Shown one piece after another: positions 12,007 through 21,909 of a DNA stretch of 64,000 nt. The stretch is taken from the NCBI RefSeq assembly GCF_024323335.1, contig NC_066583.1, forward strand, positions 417,458,031 through 417,522,030, given 5' to 3'. Positions within the stretch are counted from its first letter, which is position 1; every line of letters begins with the position of its first letter. The position numbers and the translations under genes are program-made. The stretch is from Lathyrus oleraceus (taxonomy: Eukaryota; Streptophyta; Magnoliopsida; Fabales; Fabaceae). A model generated the notes under the pieces. That model ran no database searches, had not been told where the DNA came from, and saw only the letters and a list, made by a program, of their open reading frames with translations.

Positions 12007-12776
12007 TGAACAATTCATTTAAAATGGACATTGTTTTGCATGAACACAACCCTTGCGTAGTCACAAAACAGGAACCCCAAAATTTTGACTCTGGGAGTGT
12101 GACGACCGTCACAGGCAATGTGAGTGTGACGACCGTCACACAAAACACGTTACAACCGTCACAGGTCATGTGAGTGTGACGACCGTCACAGGGTACGTTA
12201 CGCTTGTTACGCTCGTCACACGAGCTTCACGCGGCCAAAATAACAAATTTTGAAACAGTCAACACGCGTGTTTCAAAAAACCCTAAATTCACAACTCCTT
12301 GACGGCACAACCCTTGCGCCGTCACCAACCCTAATGCGCCAATTTCAGACCGTCAAACACACCTCGATTGTTGATTCAGTATGATTGATCAACAGGTCAT
12401 TGCTTCACCATACTAATGTCGGATTCCGAAGCAAATGACCATTGATCGCTCAAAGGAAAACAATCATTTAGTGTTCGAATGAACGAAACAGAAACAGTAT
12501 ATCACATATACCATATTTTGCATTAGGATTACTTATATCATATATAAGTTGATCGGTCTCAATTGCGTAACCTATGGACGATCGATGTATCGCTGCTTCA
12601 CCATACTAATGTCGGATTCCGAAGCATAGTCAACATCAATCATCCAACTTATACACTCATGATGCCAAATTTAATTGCCCGTTTAATTAATTGATTATTT
12701 CTGTCTTTTAATCATATTAATACAGAAATTTAAACAGCTATCCGAGTCATGGTTTCGTAAGTGGCTCTGATACCAC
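12007..12776 (-). mobile_element. Extra truncated leader copy of element F
   Basis: Nearly identical to 18232-19001, with only a few differences. It includes a complement of the tRNA-Met primer-binding site (12763-12775) and the GTGACGACCGTCAC repeats. It joins LTR B at a TGAA shared by both partners (12007-12010), which suggests a microhomology-mediated deletion. Confidence 0.85.
12097..12192. repeat. Repeated GTGACGACCGTCAC palindromes in F leader
   Basis: Three exact GTGACGACCGTCAC copies and one related copy (GTTACAACCGTCAC) lie within 100 bp. Each has GTGACG/CGTCAC arms around a 2-bp centre. The same set recurs at 18321-18416 in the other leader copy. Confidence 0.8.
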
Positions 12777-14154
12777 TGAAGGAGAATTGCGACCCAAAGC
12801 GCAGCGGAAATTAAAATTTCTCCTTTAGAGATCCTTACGAATGGTCATGATCAGTGATAGAATATTTACCTCTTTTGACGGTTGAAACCTTTGGTGCAGA
12901 TCTCTTGTGACGATCAAAACCTTTGATGCAGATCCACGAAGCGATCACGAACGTTGAACAATGACAACGTCTCTACTCAGTCCACACGAACGGGTTCCTT
13001 CAATCTCAGTGCTAGCTGGTACGAATGAAGGCTTTGAGTGAGAGAGAGAGAGTGAGAGAAAATGAAAATAATGCAACCGCCAATCTTTGCTTCTGCACAA
13101 GGGTTCTATTTATAGAACCACTTGTGTGGGCTTCAAGCTAAAAGCCCACTTAAGTGTATTTTGGCCCATATCTTATAATATGCCCAAAATCACTTAAGCT
13201 CATGGTACCTTACCATATTTCGTATTCTACTCAAGTACATCGTACCTTACGATGCTCTATAACTCACTTAAGGGCACCGTACCTTACGGTATTCCTTAGT
13301 TACTCTATCTCTCATCAATCCATCCTTTGTGTGTGACCCTGTAGGTTTTCGTGACGTTGGCAATTATATTAAATCACGCATTTAACATAATAAACAGTGA
13401 GCGGTATCTAGCAACACATCACTGCTACCCAAGACACGAAAATGTCATGTGATCTGACAATTCCTTCTGTGATAATACTTATGTGTATAATTACCCTTTT
13501 GCCCTTATGTCTATATTGAACACAAGGCATAGACCGTGTCATCCTTGTCCAGTTCAATATTGGGCCCATAGACATTTATCCTGTTATGCAGGATGGGCAA
13601 ATTCCATCTAGGTCACTCATGTCCCTCAGCATGCTTTGTGGAGTACCCATCAACTGTCTTTATGGTTATCCAGTTACGGACAACGTTGGATCAGCAATAA
13701 AGCACTCGACTCTACATCTAGGATCCATAGTGGTTTCAGGTCGAAGAGTGGAATACACTATTATCACCATGAGAATAACTTATGACACCTTGCATAACTT
13801 TCTATATAGTATTCTCATAGCGGGTCAATCCGGTATAAATATTACTCCTAATATTCATACCTATGTTTAAGACTTGATAACTCTTTATCCATGATCCATG
13901 AGATGTGATCATCAGTCTACAAACATAATAGTCTTAATGCTTTAATGTTATCCCACTTCACACTAAAGCTCGACTACGGATACTTTAGGAATAGTGTCCT
14001 TATGTTTAATGTGTTCTCATGATTAAGTCACACTTAATACATTAAATGGACTATCTATTCCAGGGACTTTATTAATCAACCATAATAAAGAGAATGCCTT
14101 TTATTATTCGATACAAGTACCAAAATGTATTGGCCTCTAGGGCTTACACCAACA
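12777..14154 (-). repeat. 3' LTR of element F (1378 bp)
   Basis: On the minus strand it starts TGTTGGTGTAAGCCCTAGAG and ends TTCTCCTTCA, with a polypurine tract before it. Its length is identical to the 5' LTR, and I count about seven differences between them by eye, all transitions. The open frames inside are identical in both LTRs and are not credible genes. Confidence 0.93.
13102..13119 (-). promoter_or_regulatory. TATA box inside a palindrome, 3' LTR F
   Basis: Minus-strand GGTTCTATAAATAGAACC contains a canonical TATAAATA in an almost perfect palindrome. The copy in the 5' LTR is at 19327-19344. Confidence 0.6.
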
Positions 14155-14166
14155 ATCTCCCACTAG
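14155..14166 (-). other. Polypurine tract of element F
   Basis: Minus-strand TAGTGGGAGAT immediately precedes the LTR start TGTTGG, the usual arrangement for plus-strand priming in this copia group. Confidence 0.75.
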
Positions 14167-14168
14167 CA

Positions 14169-15903
14169 CTAGAGCCAATCAGGCATACCCCGTATGCCCA
14201 TTGATCTAGTATGGCCATCATGCTTCTGCTGCGCAAGAGGCTTTGTCAGTGGGTCAACTATATTGTCAAGTGTAGGTACTTTATATATTTTCACATCTCC
14301 TCTATCTAATATCTCTCGAATGAGATGATAACGCCTAAGTATGTGTTTGGATCGTTGGTGAGATCTAGGCTCCTTGGCTTGTGCGATAGCACCATTGTTA
14401 TCATAATAGAGACCAATGGGATCCACAATGCTAGGGACTATGCCAAGTTCACTAATGAACCTTTTTGATCCAAACAACTCCCTTTTCTGCATTTGAGGCA
14501 ACAATATACTCGGCCTCGGTTGTAGAATCAGCAATTGTATCTTGCTTTGAACTTTTCAAGCTCACAGCGCCATCATTTCAGCAAAACACATAACCATTGG
14601 AATCATTCATATTAAAGCGTCTCAGCACCTTGTCTATGTACTCTGACTTAGGCCAAGCATTTTATGATCTATCTCTATAGATTCTGATTCCTAATATATA
14701 GGCTACTTCACCTAGGTCCTTCATAGAAAAGCATTTCCCCACCCAAGACTTTTCTTGTTGCAGGGTAGGGATATCGTTTCCAATAAGTAATATGTCATCT
14801 ACATATAATACCAGGAATACGATCATGCTCCCACTAACCTTCTTGTAGACACAAGGCTCATCTTCGTTCCTGATGAATCCATATTGTTTTACTGTTTCAT
14901 CAAAATGAAGATTCCATGAGTAGGTCACAAGCTCATTTTGATCCATGAGTAATACATCACCTTGATCAGATGTTCATATATCTCAGGTAGGTGACGTATC
15001 CTGCCTGACCTACGCTGGTCTTGTTCTATTTGAGCAGGTTGCTCTTACACAACTACTTGTGTTTCCTGCTCCAATTCCTCCATAGGTGTGTCGATGCTTT
15101 GTGATTCTTGAATTTCTTCAAGCTCTACTTTCCTCCCACTGGTTCCTTTGGAAATAAAAATCCTTTTCTAGGAAAACTCCAGTTCGAGCGACAAACACTT
15201 TGCCCTCAGAAGGATTGTAGAAGTAATACCCTTTTGTTTCTTTAGGATACCCCACAAATAAGCATTTGTCAGATTTGGGCTCAAGCTTAGTTGAAATTTG
15301 TCGTTTCACATAAACCTCGCAACCCCAAATCTTTATGTAAGACATATGTGGTTTCTTACCATTCCATATCTCATATGGTGTCTTCTCAACCTTTTGGATG
15401 GAACATGGTTAAGTGTGTAAGCTGCTGTCAATGTCCCAAAAGGAGTATGGAAGATCGGCGTGACTCATCATGGATCGGACCATGTCTAACAGGGTTCGAT
15501 TTCTTCTCTCAGATACACCATTCCATTGGGGTGTTCCAGGAGGAGTGAGTTGGGATAGGATCCCACACTCTTTCAGATGGTCATCAAACTCTAGGCTTAA
15601 ATACTCACCACCTCGATCTGATCGAAGGGTTTTAATATTCTTACCTAGTCGGTTTTAACTCGTTAGGTTTCACCCTTTTAGTATTAATGTTATTAATAGG
15701 CATTTCAAGATCAAGGACATACAGTCCATTGCTCATTTGTGCAGTAGCATAGAATATATCATTCAAATAAATTGAGCAACAATTGTTCTTTATTATAAAT
15801 GAAAAACCAAACTTGTCCAAACAAGAAATGGAAATAATATTCCTGCTAATTGCAGATACATAATAACAGTTCTCTAACTGAATTATAAAACCACTAGGTA
15901 AAG
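14169..15903 (-). pseudogene. Copia pol remnants (integrase, reverse transcriptase, RNase H), F
   Basis: Reading down the minus strand: a GAG-pre-integrase segment (15903-15660, shifted out of frame from gag); the later part of the integrase core with LRSDRGGEY and GVSERRNRT (15650-15400); an integrase C-terminal segment (15345-15118); a reverse-transcriptase segment with YVDDILLIGND (14946-14662); and an RNase H C-terminus (14534-14169). The first catalytic Asp region of integrase and the N-terminal part of reverse transcriptase are deleted. Stop codons and frameshifts separate the pieces. The enzyme set cannot be functional. Confidence 0.85.
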
Positions 15904-16935
15904 TTAATAAGATCCTACGGCTAAAGTAGCAACCTTTGCTCCATTGCCAACTCGTAGGTCAACTTCACCTTTTGCCAAATCTCTACTCCCTTTCAGCCCC
16001 TGCACATTTGTACAAGTGTGAGAACCGCATCCAGTATCTAATACCCATGATGTAGAAGTAGATGAATTAATAACAAAAATACCTGAAGTTGAAGTCTCTA
16101 CTCCATTCTTCTTATCTTCCAGGTACTTTGGGCAGTTTCTCTTCCAGTGTCCGGTCTTACCGCAATGGAAGCAGGTGCCTTCTTTTGCTATGCCTCCATT
16201 ATGCTTCAAAGCATCAACGGTGGGTTTGGGTTTGGCAACTTCCTTGCCCTTCCCTTTATCACCATGCTTAGTGGGCCTTTTGTTCTGTCTCTTTCCATTT
16301 CCGATCATCAGAATGGACTTCCCTTTTGACTTCAGATTCTGCTCGGCAGTTCTTAACATGGCGAGCAGTTCAGGAAGAGATTTGTCCATATCATTCATAT
16401 TGAAATTTAGGACAAATTGACTGAAACTATCTGGCAACGATTGCAAGATCAAATCAGTTGCAAGTTCCTTTTCGAGGGGAAAACCCAATCTCTCAAGGTT
16501 TTCCACATACCCAATCATCTTGAGTACATGGGGACCTACAGGGGCTCCCTCAGCTAACTTGCTTTGAAAAAGGGCTTTTGAAACTTCAAACCTCTCATGC
16601 CTTGCTTGCTCTTGATAGAGCAACTTCAGGTGTTCGATCATATCGAATGCTGACATGTTCTCATGTTGCTTTTGCAATTCTGAGTTCATCGTAGCCAGCA
16701 TGAGACAAGCAGTTTCATTGGCATCATCGACATGCTTCTTATAAGCATCTCTTTCTGCCTTAGGTGCAGAACTAGGAGGTTCCTCTTCAGGAACAGGTGT
16801 CTCCAAGACATACAGCTTTTTATCATGTTTGAGGACAATCCTCAGGTTTCGGTGCCAATCCAGAAAATTTGTCCCAGACAATTTTTCCTTGTCAAGGATT
16901 GATCGCAAGATGTTGTTAGAGGTGTTTGCTGTCAT
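15904..16935 (-). CDS. gag: Ty1/copia Gag with start of protease, element F
   Basis: A 343-residue open frame starts with ATG at 16935. The N-terminal two thirds is the typical copia capsid region (DWHRNLRIVL, LLYQEQARHERF, LQSLPDSFSQF). Then come a basic stretch and a CCHC zinc knuckle, CFHCGKTGHWKRNC, near residue 255. The aspartic protease begins at WVLDTGCGSH near residue 297 and breaks off at a frameshift near 15906. In the family, Gag forms the virus-like particle and packages element RNA. This is the best-preserved gene of F. Confidence 0.9.
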   Translation of the reverse strand: MTANTSNNILRSILDKEKLSGTNFLDWHRNLRIVLKHDKKLYVLETPVPEEEPPSSAPKAERDAYKKHVDDANETACLMLATMNSELQKQHENMSAFDMIEHLKLLYQEQARHERFEVSKALFQSKLAEGAPVGPHVLKMIGYVENLERLGFPLEKELATDLILQSLPDSFSQFVLNFNMNDMDKSLPELLAMLRTAEQNLKSKGKSILMIGNGKRQNKRPTKHGDKGKGKEVAKPKPTVDALKHNGGIAKEGTCFHCGKTGHWKRNCPKYLEDKKNGVETSTSGIFVINSSTSTSWVLDTGCGSHTCTNVQGLKGSRDLAKGEVDLRVGNGAKVATLAVGSY

Positions 16936-18987
16936 GGTTATCTACATAAGGATTAAGAAAATATAAGTATCATTGACATATTTAATTAGGCCTTTAATCA
17001 AATATGCTCCCACTATTTTACTCAAAACAAATGACCCTCATCATTTGATTCGGAAAATCCCGTTGGAAGATTTTCTAGTGGGTCGAGATCCATATTTCAC
17101 TTCGTTCTAAGTCCGCGTAGGCGGATTACACAAAACTAGGTTATTTAGGTAGGAACTCCTTCCAGTTGTATCTCATACAACTCTCGAAAATTTCAGTTGG
17201 GTGAATAACTCCTTATTCCAATCCATCATATGGATCATTCCCAACTCTTGCTTCTAAACATATATAAGAAAATTATAATTAAGTTTGACCCATTGTTTTA
17301 GCAGTTGGATATTACAATTATCCCATCGCACCTTACTAATATAGAACATGCACCTCGCTTTGGCGAAACCTACATTATCCGATACTAGTCTTGATGAGTG
17401 CTAAAACTTGGAAAGCAAACATATATAATATCATCATAATTTGTTTAGTTAAGTTTGACCCATTGTTTTAGCAGTTGGATATTACAATTATCCCATCGCA
17501 CCTTACCAATATAGAACATGCACTTCGCTTTGGCGAAACCTACATTATTCGATACTAGTCTTGATGAGTGCTAAAACTTGGAAAGCATAAACTTAATATT
17601 TTAGTTTGAGGGAATTGCAATTGTTATGATCTCACCGGCTTGTTTATCATATAAATCGTCTCTCACATGCATCAACATACATTCACATGGATCAACATAC
17701 ATACAAACAAAATGAAACAGTTATGGCCCCTAGCGCAATTGTTCTCCCAAGCCAATGAGAGAACCTAAGCTAACCTACAACGATCTAAGCTTCTCCAAGC
17801 AAGATCTTCAAGGTTGTCCTCCTTTAATATTGAATTCTTCTCTAAGCTTCTCCAAGCAAGATCTTCAAGATTGTCCTCTTTTGATATTGAAATCTTCTCT
17901 TTCTTCATAACATTGTCTTCTTCTCTTTATTCATAACATTACATTCCAGAAGAAACTCGTTTTACATACGAGGGTTTGAGATGAGAAAAGAAGTTACATT
18001 AAGAGATCAAAAGGAGAGGCACGACACGCAGGTCGTATTTAAAAACCCAAAACAAAATAAAGGACAACTAAGGTCATAACTGATCACCACAAGGAAATAA
18101 TAATAAACACATTGTTATTATTAAATTTTAATTCCTTTAATTAATTAAAACTAAATTAAATTTCGGCGACCGATCATACTACGCAGAGTTAGCCGGGGGT
18201 TGGAGGGGCAGCGCCCCTGTCCAAAATTTAATGAACAATTCATTTAAAATGGACATTGTTTTGCATGAACACAACCCTTGCGTAGTCACAAAACAGGAAC
18301 CCCAAAATTTTGACTCTGGGAGTGTGACGACCGTCACAGGCAATGTGAGTGTGACGACCGTCACACAAAACACGTTACGACCGTCACAGGTCATGTGAGT
18401 GTGACGACCGTCACAGGGTACGTTACGCTTGTTACGCTCGTCACACGAGCTTCACGCGGCCAAAATAACAAATTTTGAAACCGTCAACACGCGTGTTTCA
18501 AAAAACCCTAAATTCACAACTCCTTGACGGCACAACCCTTGCGCCGTCACCAACCCTAATGCGCCAATTTCAGACCGTCAAACACACCTCGATTGTTGAT
18601 TCAGTATGATTGATCAACAGGTCATTGCTTCACCATACTAATGTCGGATTCCGAAGCAAATGACCATTGATCGCTCAAAGGAAAACAATCATTTAGTGTT
18701 CGAATGAACGAAACAAAAACAGTATATCACATATACCATATTTTGCATTAGGATTACTTATATCATATATAAGTTGATCGGTCTCAATTGCGTAACCTAT
18801 GGACGATCGATGTATCGCTGCTTCACCATACTAATGTCGGATTCCGAAGCATAGTCAACATCAATCATCCAACTTATACACTCATGATGCCAAATTTAAT
18901 TGCCCGTTTAATTAATTGATTATTTCTGTCTTTTAATCATATTAATACAGAAATTTAAACAGCTATCCGAGTCATGGTTTCGTAAGT
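16936..18987 (-). other. Leader of element F with internal duplications
   Basis: A non-coding leader between primer-binding site and gag. It contains a 170-bp-period tandem duplication (17281-17418 and 17451-17588) differing at a few C/T sites, and a 57-bp-period duplication (from 17785 and 17842). A hairpin AGGGGC/GCCCCT lies at 18204-18218. Palindrome repeats lie at 18321-18416. Confidence 0.75.
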
Positions 18988-19000
18988 GGCTCTGATACCA
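18988..19000 (-). other. Primer-binding site of element F
   Basis: Minus-strand TGGTATCAGAGCC, the standard site complementary to initiator tRNA-Met, one base after the LTR end. Confidence 0.9.
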
Positions 19001-19001
19001 C

Positions 19002-20379
19002 TGAAGGAGAATTGCGACCCAAAGCGCAGTGGAAATTAAAATTTCTCCTTTAGAGATCCTTACGAATGGTCATGATCAGTGATAGAATATTTACCTCTTT
19101 TGACGGTTGAAACCTTTGGTGCAGATCTCTTGTGACGATCAAAACCTTTGATGCAGATCCACGAAGCGATCACGAACGTTGAACAATGACAACGTCTCTA
19201 CTCAGTCCACACGAACGGGTTCCTTCAATCTCAGTGCTAGCTGGTACGAATGAAGGCTTTGAGTGAGAGAGAGAGAGTGAGAGAAAACGAAAATAATGCA
19301 ACCGCCAATCTTTGCTTCTGCACAAGGGTTCTATTTATAGAACCACTTGTGTGGGCTTCAAGCTAAAAGCCCACTTAAGTGTATTTTGGCCCATATCTTA
19401 TAATATGCCCAAAATCACTTAAGCTCATGGTACCTTACCATATTTCGTATTCTACTCAAGTACATCGTACCTTACGATGCTCTATAACTCACTTAAGGGC
19501 ACCGTACCTTACGGTATTCCTTAGTTACTCTATCTCTCATCAATCCATCCTTTGTGTGTGACCCTGTAGGTTTTCGTGACGTTGGCAATTATATTAAATC
19601 ACGCATTTAACATAATAAATAGTGAGCGGTATCTAGCAACACATCACTGCTACCCAAGACACGAAAATGTCATGTGATCTGACAATTCCTTCTGTGATAA
19701 TACTTATGTGTATAATTACCCTTTTGCCCTTATGTCTATATTGAACACAAGGCATAGACCGCGTCATCCTTGTCCAGTTCAATATTGGGCCCATAGACAT
19801 TTATCCTGTTATGCAGGATGGGCAAATTCCATCTAGGTCACTCATGTCCCTCAGCATGCTTTGTGGAGTACCCATCAACTGTCTTTATGGTTATCCAGTT
19901 ACGGACAACGTTGGATCAGCAATAAAGCACTCGACTCTACATCTAGGATCCATAGTGGTTTCAGGTCGAAGAGTGGAATACACTATTATCACCATGAGAA
20001 TAACTTATGACACCTTGCATAACTTTCTATATAGTATTCTCATAGCGGGTCAATCCGGTATAAATATTACTCCTAATATTCATACCTATGTTTAAGACTT
20101 GATAACTCTTTATCCATGATCTATGAGATGTGATCATCAGTCTACAAACATAATAGTCTTAATGCTTTAATGTTATCCCACTTCACACTAAAGCTCGACT
20201 ACGGATACTTTAGGAATAATGTCCTTATGTTTAATGTGTTCTCATGATTAAGTCACACTTAATACATTAAACGGACTATCTATTCCAGGGACTTTATTAA
20301 TCAACCATAATAAAGAGAATGCCTTTTATTATTCGATACAAGTACCAAAATGTATTGGCCTCTAGGGCTTACACCAACA
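19002..20379 (-). repeat. 5' LTR of element F (1378 bp)
   Basis: Partner of 12777-14154. It is followed on the right by CATAC, matching 31804-31808 in the intact LTR of B, so this side of the insertion is undamaged. Confidence 0.93.
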
Positions 20380-21896
20380 CATACAATCTGAAAAATATTT
20401 TCGAATTATTACCGTTATTGTTGCGAATCCGCGGTAGATCTCAAACGAATAAGAGTTGTCGCCGGCGGAAGCTTGTCACGGTGAGCGGTCGACGGTGCGT
20501 ACAGAAGGAATCCGTCGTTGGATCTTGTTATTTTGAGGGTGGTGGGGTTATTGTTGATGGTTGTCCGACGAGAGGGAAGGAAAAAAATGGTGGTGGTTGA
20601 AGTTTTTATGTGAGGGAGAGGGAGAGTGAAGTCGAAGAAGATGAACAGGAGAAGAGGGTTTTCTCTTTTCTTTTCACCTTTTTTCTTTTTTCCGTTTTCT
20701 TTTGCCATTGAGAGAGAGATTGTGAGAAGAGAGAGGGTCCTTTTGAGTGGGTGAGGTGAGAGAATAAGATCCCTTTCGTTTATTTGTTTTCCTTTTTTTC
20801 TTTTTGATCCGTTATCTCTTTTTCTTCTATGAGAGAGAGAGAGAGATCGTGAGAAGAGAGAGGACCCCCTCTTTTAGTGGGATCCGTGTGTCCCCAGAAG
20901 AAGACGAAAATAATTCCTCTTTTCTTCCTCCCTTTTTTTTGTTTTCTGTTTCTTATGAGCAGAGAGAGATTATGATAAGAGAGGTAGGTTGGTGAGCTTC
21001 ATTTCATTCCCAGATGTCCCCATATTCCGTTTTTCAAAATCCCTCCGCATTAGCTGTCCGCCTTTCAACCTTCTGGTGGAGTGGGACGCATGACCCCAAT
21101 AGATAGGAAGGAAATATATTATTATTATTATTTTTCTGATTTTCCTGATTTTATTTATTAAGCAAAATAAAAAACATGCTAATTTATGATTGGTGGATAT
21201 GGAAAAGTGAGGATAATGTATTAAATTCAAATTGATGGTCCAGATTAAATCAAAGAAGCACACTAAATTTTAAAATGTCAAAATCGCCTCTTCTAGATGA
21301 TTTAATTGACTTAAAATAATTTAAACCAATTAAATTAAGTAGAATTCACAATTTATAAAATGAATACGATAAAAATAAAATAAGAGCATGGAAAATTCTA
21401 TTTAGTTTTTTGAATATTTTGGCGAAAGAATAAAAATAAAATGACTAAAAATGAATAAAAGTCGGGCGGAAATTTTCTCGAAAAATTAAATCGGACGCAC
21501 TAAAATGATCAACACAAAATATACTTATTGGAAAAATATAGCGTTTCTTCAAATTCTGAAAAAAATTTCATCGGTTAAAAGGCTCAAACAAATTAAAATG
21601 CAGCGGAAGAAGTCATTGAAAAATATAACGAGCACACCAGGTTGAACTACGCGAACCATAGATTAATAATACTGGCGTCTGCAAGTTTAATTTCGAAACT
21701 TTTTACCCGCTGATTTTGCACATACTTGAGAAATGATTTAACCAATTTGTCTGTATTTTCAATAATTTATTCCGGATGATATTTTAGGTATTATTCATGC
21801 TGAAATGCATGTCATGTTGTGCATATGATGCAAATTGAAAATGAACTCAAGTTTATGAGAATAAAAAAAATGCCTGGACAAAATTGGGGTATGACA

Positions 21897-21909
21897 GCTG
21901 CCCCTATTT
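21897..21909 (-). other. Polypurine tract of element B
   Basis: Minus-strand AAATAGGGGCAGC abuts the LTR start TGTCATACCCC. A weaker version, AAATATGAGCAGC, precedes the C 3' LTR at 56508. Confidence 0.8.

Larger units (their letters stand above)
12007..20379 (-). mobile_element. Element F: defective Ty1/copia element with an extra leader copy
   Basis: Minus-strand element: 5' LTR 20379-19002, primer-binding site for initiator tRNA-Met, leader, gag, degenerate pol, polypurine tract, 3' LTR 14154-12777. Below the 3' LTR a second primer-binding site and about 760 bp of leader follow (12776-12007), nearly identical to 19001-18232. The layout LTR-internal-LTR-partial internal implies a tandem array or LTR-LTR recombination, truncated on the left by a deletion. 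F lies in the 3' LTR of element B. Confidence 0.88.
9949..21896 (-). repeat. 3' LTR of element B, split by copia element F
   Basis: The LTR consists of 9949 to about 12010 plus 20380-21896. It aligns with the 5' LTR at 29015-32997 with several percent mismatch. The part matching 31046-31803 (about 755 bp) is missing at the junction with F. The 20440-20990 part is longer and different, with GA-rich runs. A structured LTR module (minus) lies near 10305-10375, with TGCCTACGTA at its centre. Confidence 0.85.

Noticed and set aside
13586..13870. 94-codon frame repeated exactly at 19811-20095
   Set aside because: It lies inside the two LTRs of F on the antisense strand. Identity reflects LTR duplication, not coding constraint.
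20415..20995. Basic, Lys/Arg-rich frames in the GA-rich part of LTR B
   Set aside because: They arise from GA/CT low-complexity runs within the LTR. The equivalent part of the other LTR differs and is not open.
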